DNA from: Desulfotomaculaceae bacterium
GTDB lineage: Bacteria; Bacillota; Desulfotomaculia; Desulfotomaculales; Pelotomaculaceae
Assembly: GCA_028704035.1 (NCBI GenBank)
Contig: JAQVLS010000005.1
Coordinates: 1-18,066 of the forward strand
Direction of reading: 5' to 3'
DNA length: 18,066 bases
In this document: in pieces, positions 16,362 through 18,066 of the stretch
Layout of the letters: every line of letters starts with the position of its first letter
Position numbering within the stretch: the first letter of the stretch is position 1
Made by a program: the position numbers and the translations under genes
Notes under the pieces: model-generated
The model's database searches: none
Told to the model about the DNA's origin: nothing
Seen by the model: only the letters and a program-made list of their open reading frames with translations

Positions 16362-17802
16362 AGGGTATAAACTTATACTGGCATTACTTCCCCTGCTCTT
16401 GCTGGGCGGCTGCGCCAATCCTTCGTGGACGGCAGGGGGGAAAATTGTTCCGCCGGTATATAATGTTTGTCCGTTGGAAGGAAAATGGACAGTGGCTCAG
16501 AATTTGGCTCCCGAAGGGTACTCCGGCCAGACAGACTACTTGGCAGGGGGCCGTACGGCTCAGTTTACCAGGGGACTTGCTGTATTAGGCGGTTATGTCT
16601 GGAACAAACCATCCTATAAAGTAAAAAAGGTAAATTCAACTGATTATTTGATGACCAGATATATTGCGCTTAACAACTACCTGTCTATGAATAAAGAAGT
16701 CGATGTCGTTACTATATTCGCAAATGCAAATTTCCTGGGTGAATTTATGAAAATCGATGACGCCACGGTTATAGCTTTTGTACAAAATAAAGCACTGTTG
16801 CTTCAGAAAATATCTGATCAGGCGGACAGCCACCTGCCGGCTGCGGACACGAATATTAGCGACACAGACAATGAAAGCGACACAGGCGCCTCCGGTATTT
16901 TTATAGGGCTGAAAATACCATCGGACAACGATTTTACATATGAGACCCTTTGGGTTGCTACGGACGATAAAAAACTCCGCCCGGTCCTTACCAGAAATAA
17001 TATTTTTTTCCCGCGCAACAGCGGTTTCTGGGAGCTTCAGGTAAGCAGCGCTGCGAATAACGGGACTGCGGAAATATTCGCGCGCGATATAGCGGTGAAA
17101 GATCCGGCAGATCAAAAAGCGCCGGAGGAAACTTCTTTAGAGCAGGTGCAAAAAAGATATACGGCGATAGCCATTGATTATATCGGCAACGACTATGTGG
17201 CTGTTGAAAATATTTCCGATGGCACGGGTAATCTTCGGATATTGCCGGTAGACAAGCTGTCTTCCCAGATCGGCATCAAGGTTTCAGATTTATTGGGAGC
17301 CAGGGGCTTGACAGCTTACTGCAGCGCCAGGGAACAAGCTGTTCGCTCATTGCTTGACGAAAGCGTTGCTTTGATCGATGAGGCTGTGGACGAGGAGAAT
17401 TTTGGGCTGACACGAAAAAACGGACACTGGTATCTGCGGGGCAGGATAAATTATCAAAGCAGCGGCGTGCCCGGGACGAGGGATTTTAATATCAATTTCA
17501 TTCCGCCTGCCAATCTAGCCCTTTACGATACGTTATATCTCAGCTGGCGGAGTATTAAAGACCGGGTCCCGAACGCTTTGGACGCCTTTACTTCACCGAA
17601 TAAGGATATAGCCATTATTGAAACGAAAAACAAACTGTATATCTACGGCATAAGTGGTGAACAGTTAGACAGCTTGCCCCTGGGGGAATTCGAAATGAGG
17701 GAAGGCTGGACCGTGATTATGGCTGAGTGGGCGACAGGGTTTTATGTGGATAATTGGGAGAAGGCATTTCTGGCCAACAGGGCGCAAGTTGTTTCTCATT
17801 AA
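16354..17802 (+). CDS. Lipoprotein of unknown family, last gene of the kinase operon
   Basis: A 482-residue protein starting at ATG 16354 inside the end of the kinase gene (8-base overlap; GGGGAGCG upstream). The signal peptide MLKGYKLILALLPLLLLGGC ends in a clear lipobox, LGGC, with Cys20 as the lipidation site and Ala at +2, so the mature protein should be anchored on the outer face of the membrane. I do not recognise the rest. It has no transmembrane segment after Cys20, an Asp/Ser/Thr-rich acidic stretch near residues 164-180, and a mixed beta-rich composition with many aromatic residues. Position in the operon suggests it senses, modulates or is an output of the two-component system and the acyltransferase. 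That is inference from context only. Confidence 0.88.
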   Translation: MLKGYKLILALLPLLLLGGCANPSWTAGGKIVPPVYNVCPLEGKWTVAQNLAPEGYSGQTDYLAGGRTAQFTRGLAVLGGYVWNKPSYKVKKVNSTDYLMTRYIALNNYLSMNKEVDVVTIFANANFLGEFMKIDDATVIAFVQNKALLLQKISDQADSHLPAADTNISDTDNESDTGASGIFIGLKIPSDNDFTYETLWVATDDKKLRPVLTRNNIFFPRNSGFWELQVSSAANNGTAEIFARDIAVKDPADQKAPEETSLEQVQKRYTAIAIDYIGNDYVAVENISDGTGNLRILPVDKLSSQIGIKVSDLLGARGLTAYCSAREQAVRSLLDESVALIDEAVDEENFGLTRKNGHWYLRGRINYQSSGVPGTRDFNINFIPPANLALYDTLYLSWRSIKDRVPNALDAFTSPNKDIAIIETKNKLYIYGISGEQLDSLPLGEFEMREGWTVIMAEWATGFYVDNWEKAFLANRAQVVSH

Positions 17803-17864
17803 ATTCTTTTTGCTTGTCTGATGATTTTGTTATACTGAGTGTAGTTGGACGTTATTATTATAAC

Positions 17865-18066
17865 TTAAAAAGGTATTTTAAATTTTTGCATAAACCAGTC
17901 GTCGTCATGTTTGCGGCGGGCAAAGTAATCAAGGCGCTGTTCCATGGCGCCGCCCTTTAACACGCGCTGGTCTATTCTTTTCGCGCTGCCGGCCTCGTCA
18001 ATAAGGTCCAGGATTTTTTCGATCCGTTCCTGGTTAAAATGTGAATATGCCAGGCGCAACATATTG
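17865..18066 (-). CDS. 3' end of an unidentified minus-strand gene
   Basis: The frame is open from the window edge to TAA at 17865-17867, convergent with the lipoprotein gene 62 bases away. The first visible ATG is at 18060-18062, but the frame stays open through the preceding codon and no ribosome site can be checked, so I treat it as partial. The visible part, LRLAYSHFNQERIEKILDL and on, then a charged tail ending QKFKIPF, slightly resembles the C-terminal segment of fold-type I aminotransferases of the MocR or aspartate type. This is too little to name it. Confidence 0.55.
   Translation of the reverse strand, partial: NMLRLAYSHFNQERIEKILDLIDEAGSAKRIDQRVLKGGAMEQRLDYFARRKHDDDWFMQKFKIPF

Noticed and set aside
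17754..17960. 68-residue plus-strand frame at the end of the lipoprotein gene
   Set aside because: It lies partly inside the lipoprotein gene and partly antisense to the minus-strand gene, with no good ribosome site.

Overview
The window reads as a chromosomal stretch close to the replication origin of a Gram-positive Clostridia-type bacterium (Firmicutes/Bacillota), most likely a Peptococcaceae or Desulfotomaculum/Pelotomaculum-like anaerobe. The grounds are the adjacent gyrB and gyrA, strong Shine-Dalgarno sites with frequent TTG and GTG starts, a canonical T-box leader, a 294-residue PdxS, and Firmicutes-type intrinsic terminators and sigma-A promoters. The genus is inferred from gene order and not proven by the sequence.

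Layout. 2-1762: 3' nine-tenths of gyrB, followed by a perfect 14-bp terminator. 1763-3066: a 1.3-kb spacer holding an unrecognised 97-residue membrane protein gene, a probable 46-residue basic peptide gene, several hairpins, a terminator and a near-consensus promoter for gyrA. 3067-5493: gyrA. 5494-5871: AT-rich spacer with a terminator and the pdxS promoter. 5872-6756: pdxS (PLP synthase subunit). 6927-7190: promoter and serine-type T-box leader controlling a class V aminotransferase (7220-8386) and serA (8393-9973). 9974-10232: REP-like palindromes and a separate promoter for serS (10233-11504). 11676-11941: two serine tRNA genes, anticodons UGA and GCU, ending in a very long hairpin. 12303-17802: a tightly packed four-gene operon made of an OafA/OatA-type acyltransferase with an SGNH domain, an OmpR-family response regulator, a sensor histidine kinase and a lipoprotein of unknown family. 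17865-18066: 3' end of an unidentified minus-strand gene.

How the genes work together. The middle of the window is a serine module. The T-box bulge (UGGC) fits the GCCA end of tRNA-Ser, and a UCA triplet sits near the specifier position, matching the UGA anticodon of the tRNA-Ser gene 4.6 kb downstream. The leader would therefore raise serine synthesis when charged tRNA-Ser falls. PdxS makes the PLP that the aminotransferase uses. The phosphatase SerB and the PdxS partner PdxT are not in the window.

The last third looks like an envelope-response operon. Three helically phased CAAT repeats sit upstream, where an OmpR-family regulator could bind beside a poor-35/extended-10 promoter, suggesting autoregulation. 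This operon, with its uncharacterised lipoprotein, and the two small genes between gyrB and gyrA are the parts most likely to be undescribed.
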